A DNA stretch of 21,900 bases, taken from the NCBI GenBank assembly GCA_964426355.1, contig CAYRRA010000061.1, positions 1 to 21,900 on the forward strand. The letters run 5' to 3'. The number at the start of each line of letters is the position of its first letter. Position 1 is the stretch's first letter. The notes below the pieces were generated by a model, which did no database searches, had not been told where the DNA came from, and saw only the letters and a program-made list of their open reading frames with translations. Below are positions 14,492 through 21,900 of the stretch, piece by piece. The translations under genes and the position numbers were made by a program. Source of the stretch: JAJFTV01 sp964426355 (GTDB lineage Bacteria; Chloroflexota; Anaerolineae; Anaerolineales; Anaerolineaceae).

Positions 14492-15481
14492 TCAGGTCAG
14501 TTTATTTTCCATCCATATCAGTGTGTTGAGCAGGTTAAACCCGCTGCATTCAAATGCTTCTTTGGCTCTGCCAGCAGGGAAATTGATAATCAATGGTCGA
14601 TAAGGGGAGTGGTTTTGTTTGATAAACGGGAGCAAGGAAGGAATGCTGAGGTTTTCAGTGGTTGGGTCGGTAGCGAGAAAGAGTGGGTCAGCATAGGTGA
14701 AACTGGGTTCCCAAGAAGCAATGCCCAATAGCTGATTATTTTTCCGCGCTGCCCAATGTTTGGTCTTTTTACCTTCAAGAAATGATAATACTGATGAAAA
14801 AAAACCGGTACGATATTGCTCGGGGCTAAAAGACAGATGCCAGTTAACTTCTGGTGGATAAATTTCTTTTAACCAGTGGAGTTGCTGCCCCCAATCGGAT
14901 GAGTTTCGGTTTGTGATTTCGACAGCGGGTCTGATGGGGTCTGAATCTGGAAAGGGGTCATGGCTAACCCAGGTATCGCGGCGGCTGCGCGCCACAAACC
15001 CGAACTTCTCATAGAGATGGCGCGCCACGTGATTATCTTCTCTGACGTGCAGCCATACTGATGGCACGGGCAGGTTTCTTACATGCTCAAGAGCATGTTC
15101 CGTTAACCTTCTCGCGATACCCTGCTGTCGATATTGCGGAAGGACTGCAACATTTGCCACCAGGTAAATCCATCTTTTTTGCCAGTAGATGGGTATCAGG
15201 CTGAGGTTGCCAACGATTTTTCCATCCATTTCATAGACGTATCCGTTGAGTGGATAGCTGACCAGTTCTCCCGCTGCGTAAGACCAGCGCACAAGGTGGG
15301 CGTTGTTTGCTGCACGACGGATTTGCTGTAAATATAAAAGTCCGTCTGGGTCGAGATGCGGTTCGAAGCACAACTCGATCAGGTCTGCCACCTGGAGAAA
15401 ATCTTTGTGCGTATCCAACTGGCGAATGCGAGGAGGATAGTTGGATGAGTGTATCACAGCTCTATTGTATTCCCGAATCAA
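14492..15481 (-). CDS. GNAT-family N-acetyltransferase, probably with a degenerate second GNAT-like half
   Basis: A 329-residue protein. The N-terminal GNAT domain (about 17-170) shows NVAVLPQYRQQGIARRL (110-126), the motif A acetyl-CoA pyrophosphate loop with R118-Q-Q-G121-I-A123, and the C-terminal motif RHLYEKFGFVARSR. The second half (about 185-329) ends in FECSGFNLLNTLIWM, which resembles the end of a GNAT fold, but it has no clear acetyl-CoA loop and may be a vestigial tandem domain. The start is given as the TTG at 15481, whose TTGA overlaps the NRPS stop codon. No Shine-Dalgarno is visible, and a GTG nine codons in is an alternative. The overlap suggests translational coupling to the NRPS. 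It may acylate the peptide product or act as self-protection, but neither is shown by the sequence. The substrate amine is unknown. Confidence 0.8.
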   Translation of the reverse strand: MIREYNRAVIHSSNYPPRIRQLDTHKDFLQVADLIELCFEPHLDPDGLLYLQQIRRAANNAHLVRWSYAAGELVSYPLNGYVYEMDGKIVGNLSLIPIYWQKRWIYLVANVAVLPQYRQQGIARRLTEHALEHVRNLPVPSVWLHVREDNHVARHLYEKFGFVARSRRDTWVSHDPFPDSDPIRPAVEITNRNSSDWGQQLHWLKEIYPPEVNWHLSFSPEQYRTGFFSSVLSFLEGKKTKHWAARKNNQLLGIASWEPSFTYADPLFLATDPTTENLSIPSLLPFIKQNHSPYRPLIINFPAGRAKEAFECSGFNLLNTLIWMENKLT

Positions 15482-18400
15482 TCAGAAAAGTATTGATTTA
15501 GCCAATCCATCCACTTTGAAAAATGGGGGGGTTGCATCATGTCGAGATGGGTATGACAGCCTTCGATTTGTATGATTTGAGTTTCTGCAGCGGGTAAGTC
15601 TATGTTGTTGCTGAATTGTTTGCGTTGTGAATGAATTTCACTTTCAACTAACACAATCTTACCCCGGTATTTTTTTGGTTGATAGGCGTGTGCAATGCAT
15701 TCACTCATATCCTTAATGTAATGATGTCGCCATCGGATCGGGATTGCCTGCCCACGTTGATGATATTGACGACTTAACCAACTGATGATTTTGATATGAA
15801 CACGATTTTGATATTGCTTATCAATCCAAGCCCACAGGTAACTCAACCTGTCTTTCACCGATAATTTCGAGATGGTGCGGGCATGCAGGGCAATTTTCGA
15901 TTTTACAACGGATATTCCTGGTGTCTCATTGGCAGAAAGTTGTCCTTCCTTTATGCCCAATGGAGGAAGGAATGGTGTTGTTGGCTCAATGAGGAAAACT
16001 AATGAGACCTCTTGGTGATAGTGTTCTGTTAACTGACGTGCTGACTCAAATGCAAGCATCCCGCCAAAAGAGAAACCTCCAATAGCGTAAGGTCCTTCTG
16101 GCTGAGCAGCACGAATGCGTTCAACGTGTTGTGCTGCGATTTGTTCCACAGTGGTAAAGGTTAACGGTTTGCCATCTTCACCTTCATCGGGCATGCGGAT
16201 TGCCTTTGCCGCGGTAAGGTATTGAGAAAAGATGGAAAAGCCACTACCGATAAAAAAGAAATTTTTCTGTACAGCCGGAGTTGGTTCGTACTCTGAGATG
16301 GTTAATGATGACTCTTTATCACTGTCGATGATTTCTGCCATTTCAGCGATGGTGGGGAAATCGAAGACTTGTGAGAAGGAAAGTGGCTTTGAAAAGACCT
16401 CTTCTGCCAGCACACACAGACTGACGACCAGAATGGAGTGCCCGCCCAGGGAAAAGAAATTATCGTGAATCCCGACCTGTTCGATTTTTAAGATTTTTTT
16501 CCAGATATCCGCCAGTTTCTGTTGCGTGGGGGTGACTGGTTCTTCTCCGCCCATACTTGCGGTTGATTTGCTCCAGTTAGGTTCAGGCAGCCTGGCGCGG
16601 TCGATTTTACCGTTCGGCGAGATGGGAATGTTCCCCAGCCAGGTAAATACCGAAGGAACCATTTGTACCGGAAGCCGGGTTTCGAGATAATCTCGTATTT
16701 CTTTGTCTGTCAGGGGAGTCTGCGTAGGGGTCAGGTAAGCTGCCAGGCGCTTCTCGTTTTGAGGGTCATCTAGAAGCAAGACAACAGCGTCTTGAACAGC
16801 AGGGTTGCTGCATAATACGGCATTGATTTCACCCAATTCTACCCTGTACCCACGCAGTTTGATTTGGTCGTCCTGCCGACCGAGAAATAGAATGGAGCCA
16901 TCCTCCTGATACTGGCAAATGTCACCTGTTCTGTAGAGCTTTTCTCCTGGATGATTTGCAAATGGATGGTCGATAAAGCGCTCGGATGTCAATTCTGGCT
17001 GATTCAGATACTCTAGAGCAAGACCGTCGCCGCCCAGGTATAGCTCACCGGGGATTCCCACCGGGACTGGCAGGTACGCAGCATCCAGGATATACGCCTG
17101 CGTATTAGCGATCGGCTTTCCAATGGGGATGGTAAGTGCTTTTTCAGGTAGACCTTTCACTTCGAACCAGGTGGAAAAAGTGGTGTTTTCAGTTGGACCG
17201 TATACGTTGATTAATTGCCCTTTGTACCCTGAAGCCAGGAGGTGCCGAACTCTATCGGCGTTGGCTTCTTCCCCACCAAAGAGCAGACAGCGCAGAGAGC
17301 TGAATATCTGCGGGTTTTCCAGTACGTAATAATTGAACAAGGATGTGGTAAGGAACATCACCGTAACCGAATTGGTATTGAGGGAAACACCAAATACGCG
17401 CGGAGTGAGCAGCAACTCTTTGGGGATCAAGGCAAGGCACGCACCGTTGAGTAGAGCACCCCAAATTTCAAACGTTGCCGCGTCAAAGGAAAAATTGCTG
17501 ACCTGGGCGATGGTATCACCTGGCGTAATCTGGATATAATCCGTTTGCAATACCAGGCGGTTGATGGCTTTATGGGGAATCACGACACCTTTTGGAATGC
17601 CAGTTGACCCAGATGTGTACATGATATATGCTGGCTGATCAGAAGCAACATGAGCGTGCTGATAAATGGGACTTTCCCATTCAATAGTCTGCCAATCCGT
17701 ATCCAACAGGACTACGGTTGATTCAACTGGTTGCAGCTTTTCCAACCACCTGGATTTTGTTAACAACAGCCTGGGCTTGCTGTCGCGCAGCATTACATGG
17801 ATGCGATCTACTGGGTAGGAAGGGTCGATTGGGATGTATGCTGAACCGGTTTTAAGGATGGCTAGTAACCCATCAATCATTTCTGGGGAGTTATCGGTGC
17901 AAATGGCGATAAAATCACCAGGTTGCACGCCCAGGCGGGTGAGGTAATTTGCCAGCCGGTTTGCATCTTCGTTTAACTCATGGTAGGTGATGGGTTGGTT
18001 TTGATATAAAAGTGCGGTTGAATCAGGGGTTTTTGCTGCTTGTTGAGAAAACAGCACAGGCAGGCTCTCGGAGGGGTAAGATCGCCTCGTCTGGTTCCAC
18101 TCGTACAAGATTAGATTGTATTCTGATGCAGATAACAAGGGGAGGCTGTCAATGGGGGTTTCAGGATTTGTTGCAATACCCTCCAGGAGAGTCTGGAAGT
18201 GTCTCGCCATGCGATCAATACGTTTGGGTTTGAAGCGCTCTGCATTGTAATTAAACACGCAAAGCATATCATCCCGTTCAACAATGTTGAGTGTGAGGTC
18301 AAATTTTGCTTTATTGAATATGAACCTTTCCCGCTGGAACTGCAAACCAGAACAGTCTTCATGCGGTTCGACAAACTTGTTTACCTGGAACATGACCTGG

Positions 18401-21309
18401 AAAATGGGCTGGTTGTCCGCAGTACGTTCAAAGCCGAGCTCTTCCACCAGTCGGTCAAATGGCAGGTTGGCATTCATGTAAGCACTCAGGCTGGTTCTGC
18501 GTATGGTTTTCAAAAGGTCACGAAAGGTGGGATTGCCCGAGAGGTCACTGCGCAATGCCAGTGAATTGATGCCCACTCCGATGATTTTTTGCTGTTCACG
18601 GGTTCGACGGAGATTATAGGGAACACCAACGGTAATGTCGTCCAAACCGGTGTACCGGTGCAACAAGGTTTTGAATGCTGTGAGCAGTAGCATGAATGGT
18701 GTCACATTTTCCCGGCTACATATCTTCCGCAGGTCATTGACCAGGTTTTGTGGCAGAACCCATTCAAGATACTTGCCTTCTGGTTGGTCGTTTTTTGCAC
18801 GCGGAAAGTCGCCAGGTAGTTCCAAAACAGGCGGTTCTTGGGTAAAAATGGTTTTCCAGTACTTTAATTGTTCCTCGAATGCCGGGCTTTCCATCCAGGC
18901 GTTTTGTTGTCGGGCAAAATCGGAAAATTGTGGCGGTGTCTCCAACGGCACGTTCTGCTGATTGGTATGAAACAGGTGATAGTAATGAGTTAGTTCATCC
19001 AGGAAAAGATTGACCGATGCGCCGTCGAAAAGGATGTGGTGGAGGATGATCACCAGCATGTGTGATTGATGAGAGCGCTTCACAAGAATATAGCGTGTTG
19101 GGATCTCTTTTTCCAAGTTAAATGCTTTTTCGTAAATACGAATGATATTCCGGAGGGTGTTTTCCCATTCTTCTTCAGATATTTGATTGGCGTCTTCGTG
19201 GGTGAGTTTAACCGGCTTGAAGGGATGGATAAGCTGAACTGGCATATCGTTAAAAATGGGAAAGGTTGTGCGCAGGATGGAATGCCTTTCCACGATGGCA
19301 TTGAGAGCATGTTGCAAGGCAGCTTCGTCCAAATCCCCCGTCAGTTCCAGTGCAAGATTGATGTGGTATGCGTTACTTTGCGGGTAAAGCTTTTGTAAAA
19401 ACCACATACTGCGTTGTGCCGGAGAGAGTGGCGCAGAGGAATTTTCATTCATCATGATTTGTGGGTTTTCTGTGTTATTTGCAGCATGGTTATGCTCCAG
19501 CAGCCTGGCAAGCTGCCGGATAGTTGGGTTCTCGAATACCTGGATATATGAAACCTCTTTTTTGAAGTGTTCTTGAATGCGGATACACAACTTGATAATG
19601 AGCAAAGAGTGTCCACCCAGTTTGAAAAAGTTGTCTTCCACGCCAACCTGACGGATTCCCAAAATATCCTTCCAAATTTCAACCAGAATTTTTTCAGTTG
19701 GCGTTGATGGTAATGTTTCCTTCGTATTCTTGTGCGTGTCCCAAGCGGGTTCAGGCAGTGAAAGCCTGTCATATTTTCCGTTGAGGGTATAAGGCAGGCT
19801 TTCTAAGCGAATAATCCTGGATGGAAGAAAAGCTTCTGGGAGCATTCTTTTTATAAACGCCAGGATTTCTGCGTCTCCTAGCGGGTGTTTTTCAAGGATA
19901 TAGGCGACGAGTACATTTTCTTTTGCAGGGTTTTCAAAGACGCGCACAAGGCTTTTTGCGATACCGGGTGTTTGGTCGAGCACGGCTTCGATTTCAGCGG
20001 TTTCAATACGCTGCCCACGTATTTTGTATTGGAAATCTTTCCTGCCAATATATTCGATATTTCCATCCGGACGGAAACGCCCCAGATCGCCGCTGAGATA
20101 AATTCGATCAATACCGTTGACCGGATTTACGATAAACTTGCTTGCAGTATTTTCTAAATCATTCCAATACCCGCGTGAAACACCAACCCCACCAATTCCG
20201 ATCTCACCGATAAAACCGGGTGGAACCGGATGCGCATACTCATCCAATATATAAATTGAAGTGTTGTCAATTGGTCTGCCGATGTGTGGCACGGTTTCTG
20301 TAGGGTCGATCACACAGAAAGTACAATGCGTGGTCGCTTCGGTAGGTCCATACAGATTAATGACTTTAAATTGAAACGTTGGAGGTATGGCTTTCATCTT
20401 TTCGCCGGAGACGGTCAGGTATTTTAAGCTAAGTCCATCCGGGATGGCTGCTTGCAGCATTAGTTCAGCTAAGGGGGCAGTGAGATAGCATATCGTGATT
20501 TTTTGATCGCGTATCCACCTCCAGAAAGCAATGGGATCGGTGCGAATGGCATCATCCATGATGAAAAGGATCGCACCGCCCACCAGGTTTGGCCAGATTT
20601 CCCGTAAAGATGGGTCAAAAGTAATGCTGGCTCCTTGTGAAGCTCGTTCCTGCGGGCTGACTTGAAACTGGCGCACAAACCATTGGATCATGTTTGCCAG
20701 CGAGCGATGTTCTACCATCACGCCTTTGGGACTGCCAGTAGACCCCGAGGTATACATGATGTAACAAAGGTCGGCTGCGTCGTACGCCAGATCCAATGGG
20801 CTTTGATCCATTCCGGAAATGCTTTCCCAATGCTCTTCGAGATTAATCATCGTTGGGATATTTCCCCATTGGCAATGAAAACCCTCCGAATCGGCGAGCG
20901 CACAGGTTGCCAGTGTATGGTTGAAGATGTATTCTTTGCGCGCGGGCGGATAGGCTGGATCAACCGGCACGTAGATGGCTCTGGCTTTCCAGATTGCCAA
21001 CGTGCTCAGGATCAATTGAACAGAACGCTTCATTTGAACTACCACACGGTCACCGGGTTGAACACCATGTTCGATCAGATATCGGGCAAGCTGGTTCGAC
21101 CTCTGGTCTAGTTCTTGAAAGGTGATCGAATGTTGGGAATCGACCACAGCCGTCAAATCAGAAAATTTGCGAGCAGTGTCCTCAAAAAGCTGATGAATAC
21201 AGCGTTCATCAAACATGAATTTGGGACCGTGGTGGAGTCGTTCAAGGCTTTTTTCTTCTTCGTGAGTTAATGATCGTTTTGCGGTTAATCGAATTTTTTT
21301 TTCGTTCAT
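15478..21309 (-). CDS. Two-module nonribosomal peptide synthetase, A-T-C-A-T-TE
   Basis: A 1943-residue assembly-line enzyme. A1 (about 33-520) has YIMYTSGSTGSPKG, LYGPTEATTH, YLSGDLGRF and NGKYDR. T1 (535-605) has LGGHS with Ser568 for phosphopantetheine. C (about 625-1070) has HHILFDG (757-763). A2 (about 1080-1575) has YIMYTSGSTGIPKG, VYGPTENTTF, YRTGDI and NGKIDR. T2 (1592-1662) has Ser1625. The thioesterase (about 1683-1943) has GGFSFGG with Ser1747 and a probable His1919. No epimerase, methyltransferase, oxidase or reductase domain is present. The N-terminus begins in what looks like a C-A linker, so module 1 acts as the initiation module and the simplest product is a dipeptide released by TE. 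Pocket residues by alignment to GrsA are D-P-R-Y-T-S-L-T-H-K (A1, unknown) and D-A-F-F-L-G-V-T-F-K (A2, Ile/Val/Leu-like). No MbtH or phosphopantetheinyl transferase lies in the window. The ATG at 21309 lacks a clear ribosome-binding site. Confidence 0.93.
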   Translation of the reverse strand: MNEKKIRLTAKRSLTHEEEKSLERLHHGPKFMFDERCIHQLFEDTARKFSDLTAVVDSQHSITFQELDQRSNQLARYLIEHGVQPGDRVVVQMKRSVQLILSTLAIWKARAIYVPVDPAYPPARKEYIFNHTLATCALADSEGFHCQWGNIPTMINLEEHWESISGMDQSPLDLAYDAADLCYIMYTSGSTGSPKGVMVEHRSLANMIQWFVRQFQVSPQERASQGASITFDPSLREIWPNLVGGAILFIMDDAIRTDPIAFWRWIRDQKITICYLTAPLAELMLQAAIPDGLSLKYLTVSGEKMKAIPPTFQFKVINLYGPTEATTHCTFCVIDPTETVPHIGRPIDNTSIYILDEYAHPVPPGFIGEIGIGGVGVSRGYWNDLENTASKFIVNPVNGIDRIYLSGDLGRFRPDGNIEYIGRKDFQYKIRGQRIETAEIEAVLDQTPGIAKSLVRVFENPAKENVLVAYILEKHPLGDAEILAFIKRMLPEAFLPSRIIRLESLPYTLNGKYDRLSLPEPAWDTHKNTKETLPSTPTEKILVEIWKDILGIRQVGVEDNFFKLGGHSLLIIKLCIRIQEHFKKEVSYIQVFENPTIRQLARLLEHNHAANNTENPQIMMNENSSAPLSPAQRSMWFLQKLYPQSNAYHINLALELTGDLDEAALQHALNAIVERHSILRTTFPIFNDMPVQLIHPFKPVKLTHEDANQISEEEWENTLRNIIRIYEKAFNLEKEIPTRYILVKRSHQSHMLVIILHHILFDGASVNLFLDELTHYYHLFHTNQQNVPLETPPQFSDFARQQNAWMESPAFEEQLKYWKTIFTQEPPVLELPGDFPRAKNDQPEGKYLEWVLPQNLVNDLRKICSRENVTPFMLLLTAFKTLLHRYTGLDDITVGVPYNLRRTREQQKIIGVGINSLALRSDLSGNPTFRDLLKTIRRTSLSAYMNANLPFDRLVEELGFERTADNQPIFQVMFQVNKFVEPHEDCSGLQFQRERFIFNKAKFDLTLNIVERDDMLCVFNYNAERFKPKRIDRMARHFQTLLEGIATNPETPIDSLPLLSASEYNLILYEWNQTRRSYPSESLPVLFSQQAAKTPDSTALLYQNQPITYHELNEDANRLANYLTRLGVQPGDFIAICTDNSPEMIDGLLAILKTGSAYIPIDPSYPVDRIHVMLRDSKPRLLLTKSRWLEKLQPVESTVVLLDTDWQTIEWESPIYQHAHVASDQPAYIMYTSGSTGIPKGVVIPHKAINRLVLQTDYIQITPGDTIAQVSNFSFDAATFEIWGALLNGACLALIPKELLLTPRVFGVSLNTNSVTVMFLTTSLFNYYVLENPQIFSSLRCLLFGGEEANADRVRHLLASGYKGQLINVYGPTENTTFSTWFEVKGLPEKALTIPIGKPIANTQAYILDAAYLPVPVGIPGELYLGGDGLALEYLNQPELTSERFIDHPFANHPGEKLYRTGDICQYQEDGSILFLGRQDDQIKLRGYRVELGEINAVLCSNPAVQDAVVLLLDDPQNEKRLAAYLTPTQTPLTDKEIRDYLETRLPVQMVPSVFTWLGNIPISPNGKIDRARLPEPNWSKSTASMGGEEPVTPTQQKLADIWKKILKIEQVGIHDNFFSLGGHSILVVSLCVLAEEVFSKPLSFSQVFDFPTIAEMAEIIDSDKESSLTISEYEPTPAVQKNFFFIGSGFSIFSQYLTAAKAIRMPDEGEDGKPLTFTTVEQIAAQHVERIRAAQPEGPYAIGGFSFGGMLAFESARQLTEHYHQEVSLVFLIEPTTPFLPPLGIKEGQLSANETPGISVVKSKIALHARTISKLSVKDRLSYLWAWIDKQYQNRVHIKIISWLSRQYHQRGQAIPIRWRHHYIKDMSECIAHAYQPKKYRGKIVLVESEIHSQRKQFSNNIDLPAAETQIIQIEGCHTHLDMMQPPHFSKWMDWLNQYFSD

Positions 21310-21341
21310 GCTGGTTTGTTCAGAGCTAGAGGAAATTTCAT
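21306..21341 (-). other. Possible 11-codon leader ORF overlapping the NRPS start (ATGA)
   Basis: On the minus strand an ATG at 21341 opens a frame of eleven codons (MKFPLALNKPA). Its TGA overlaps the NRPS ATG as ATGA. The NRPS start has no Shine-Dalgarno of its own, so termination-reinitiation is a possible way to load it. The small ORF also lacks a convincing ribosome-binding site, and a frame of this size could occur by chance. Confidence 0.2.
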
Positions 21342-21375
21342 GTTTTAAACCCGAAATGTTTTTTCATTCCCAAAG

Positions 21376-21900
21376 TCAATCAAGGAGTTGTTGTATCAGT
21401 ATGGCTTGTTCGGCGACAGTGGGGGCATCGAACAGGTCAATAAGGGGAACGGAGACTCCGAACTCCTCGTGAAAAGAGATAACCAGGCTGGCGATGAGGA
21501 TGGAATCGCCGCCGAGACTGATGAAGGATTGGTTGCGTCCGATTTGGGGAGCTTCGAGCACTTTGCTCCAGATAGCAGCGATTTTGATTTCGAGGGGTGA
21601 AGCAGGGGGGGTGTCATCATGTGTTTGTTCGGGTTCGAAGGAGGTTAGACCGAGCTTCTCAGCCAGACCGATGCGTTGGAGCTTACCGGTCGGACCCTTG
21701 GGGATTTCATCGAGAAAGAGGATGCGCCGCGGGATTTTGAAATGCGCCAGGTGAGAGGAGAGGAAGTGCTTGAGGTCTTTTTCACTCACATCGGGTTGAT
21801 GCAGAACCACGGCAGCCGCCACTTCTTCGCCGAGTTTGCTGTCGGGGACGCTGAATGCGACGGCGTGTTTGACAGAGGGATGCAGCAGAAGGGCTTCGTC
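21376..21900 (-). CDS. Acyl-CoA-synthetase-like ligase with C-terminal carrier domain, 3' part (5' end outside window)
   Basis: The frame is open to the right edge; 174 residues are visible. They begin in the C-terminal subdomain of an adenylate-forming enzyme (HPSVKHAVAFSVPDSKLGEEVAAAVVL), and PTGKLQR carries the catalytic Lys. 'GKLQR' with the preceding FKIPRRILFLDEIPKG is the pattern of acyl- and aryl-CoA ligases rather than amino-acid A domains, which usually read NGKxDR. A carrier domain follows, with LGGDS (Ser at 21502-21504) and a normal final helix (LFDAPTVAEQAILIQQLL). The visible part therefore suggests a protein that activates a carboxylic acid and holds it on its own phosphopantetheine arm. 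It ends 66 bases before the NRPS on the same strand, so they are probably one operon. What precedes the ligase is not visible. Confidence 0.8.
   Translation of the reverse strand, partial: DEALLLHPSVKHAVAFSVPDSKLGEEVAAAVVLHQPDVSEKDLKHFLSSHLAHFKIPRRILFLDEIPKGPTGKLQRIGLAEKLGLTSFEPEQTHDDTPPASPLEIKIAAIWSKVLEAPQIGRNQSFISLGGDSILIASLVISFHEEFGVSVPLIDLFDAPTVAEQAILIQQLLD

Overview
The window reads as a chromosomal segment of a free-living bacterium, most likely a Chloroflexota member of the Anaerolineae type. This is inferred from gene content: a TIGR03663/Agl23-like membrane glycosyltransferase fused to an NHL propeller, a MetRS with divergent signature motifs, and several envelope enzymes. No rRNA or other phylogenetic marker was available to confirm it. 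I saw no tRNA or rRNA genes, no CRISPR array, no insertion sequence and no phage module apart from one small holin-like membrane protein.

Layout. Positions 3-1799 (+) hold the 3' part of a multi-pass GT39/ArnT-like glycosyltransferase and a GT2 glycosyltransferase. An MFS exporter (1803-3020, -) meets the GT2 gene tail to tail and is divergent from metG (3242-5032, +). A pncC/CinA-type amidohydrolase (5096-5629, -) converges on metG across a strong hairpin terminator. A membrane-anchored LysM/M23 peptidase (5938-7152, +) has a clear sigma70-like promoter. It converges on gmd (7277-8341, -), with two hairpins between them. A 372-base intergenic region with palindromes separates gmd from a (+) pair: a class-A-beta-lactamase-fold serine hydrolase (8714-10210) and, 13 bases later, a 1180-residue GT-C/NHL fusion (10224-13766). 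A bidirectional terminator separates this pair from a PF04020-type holin-like protein (13849-14247, -).

The last 7.4 kb (14492-21900, -) is a small biosynthetic locus. It runs, in transcription order, from the 3' end of an acyl-CoA-synthetase-like ligase with a carrier domain, through a 1943-residue NRPS (A-T-C-A-T-TE), to a GNAT acetyltransferase whose start overlaps the NRPS stop by four bases. The NRPS has no N-terminal condensation domain, so taken alone it predicts a dipeptide. Its first adenylation pocket (D-P-R-Y-T-S-L-T-H-K by my alignment) is not one I recognise. The second (D-A-F-F-L-G-V-T-F-K) looks like a branched-chain amino acid pocket. This is the best candidate for an undescribed system in the window.

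A recurring theme elsewhere is the cell surface: sugar-nucleotide supply (gmd), glycosyltransferases, peptidoglycan-directed enzymes and the GT-C/NHL fusion. Three genes (MFS, gmd, GNAT) appear to start with TTG. For MFS and gmd this is backed by a well-placed GGAGG.
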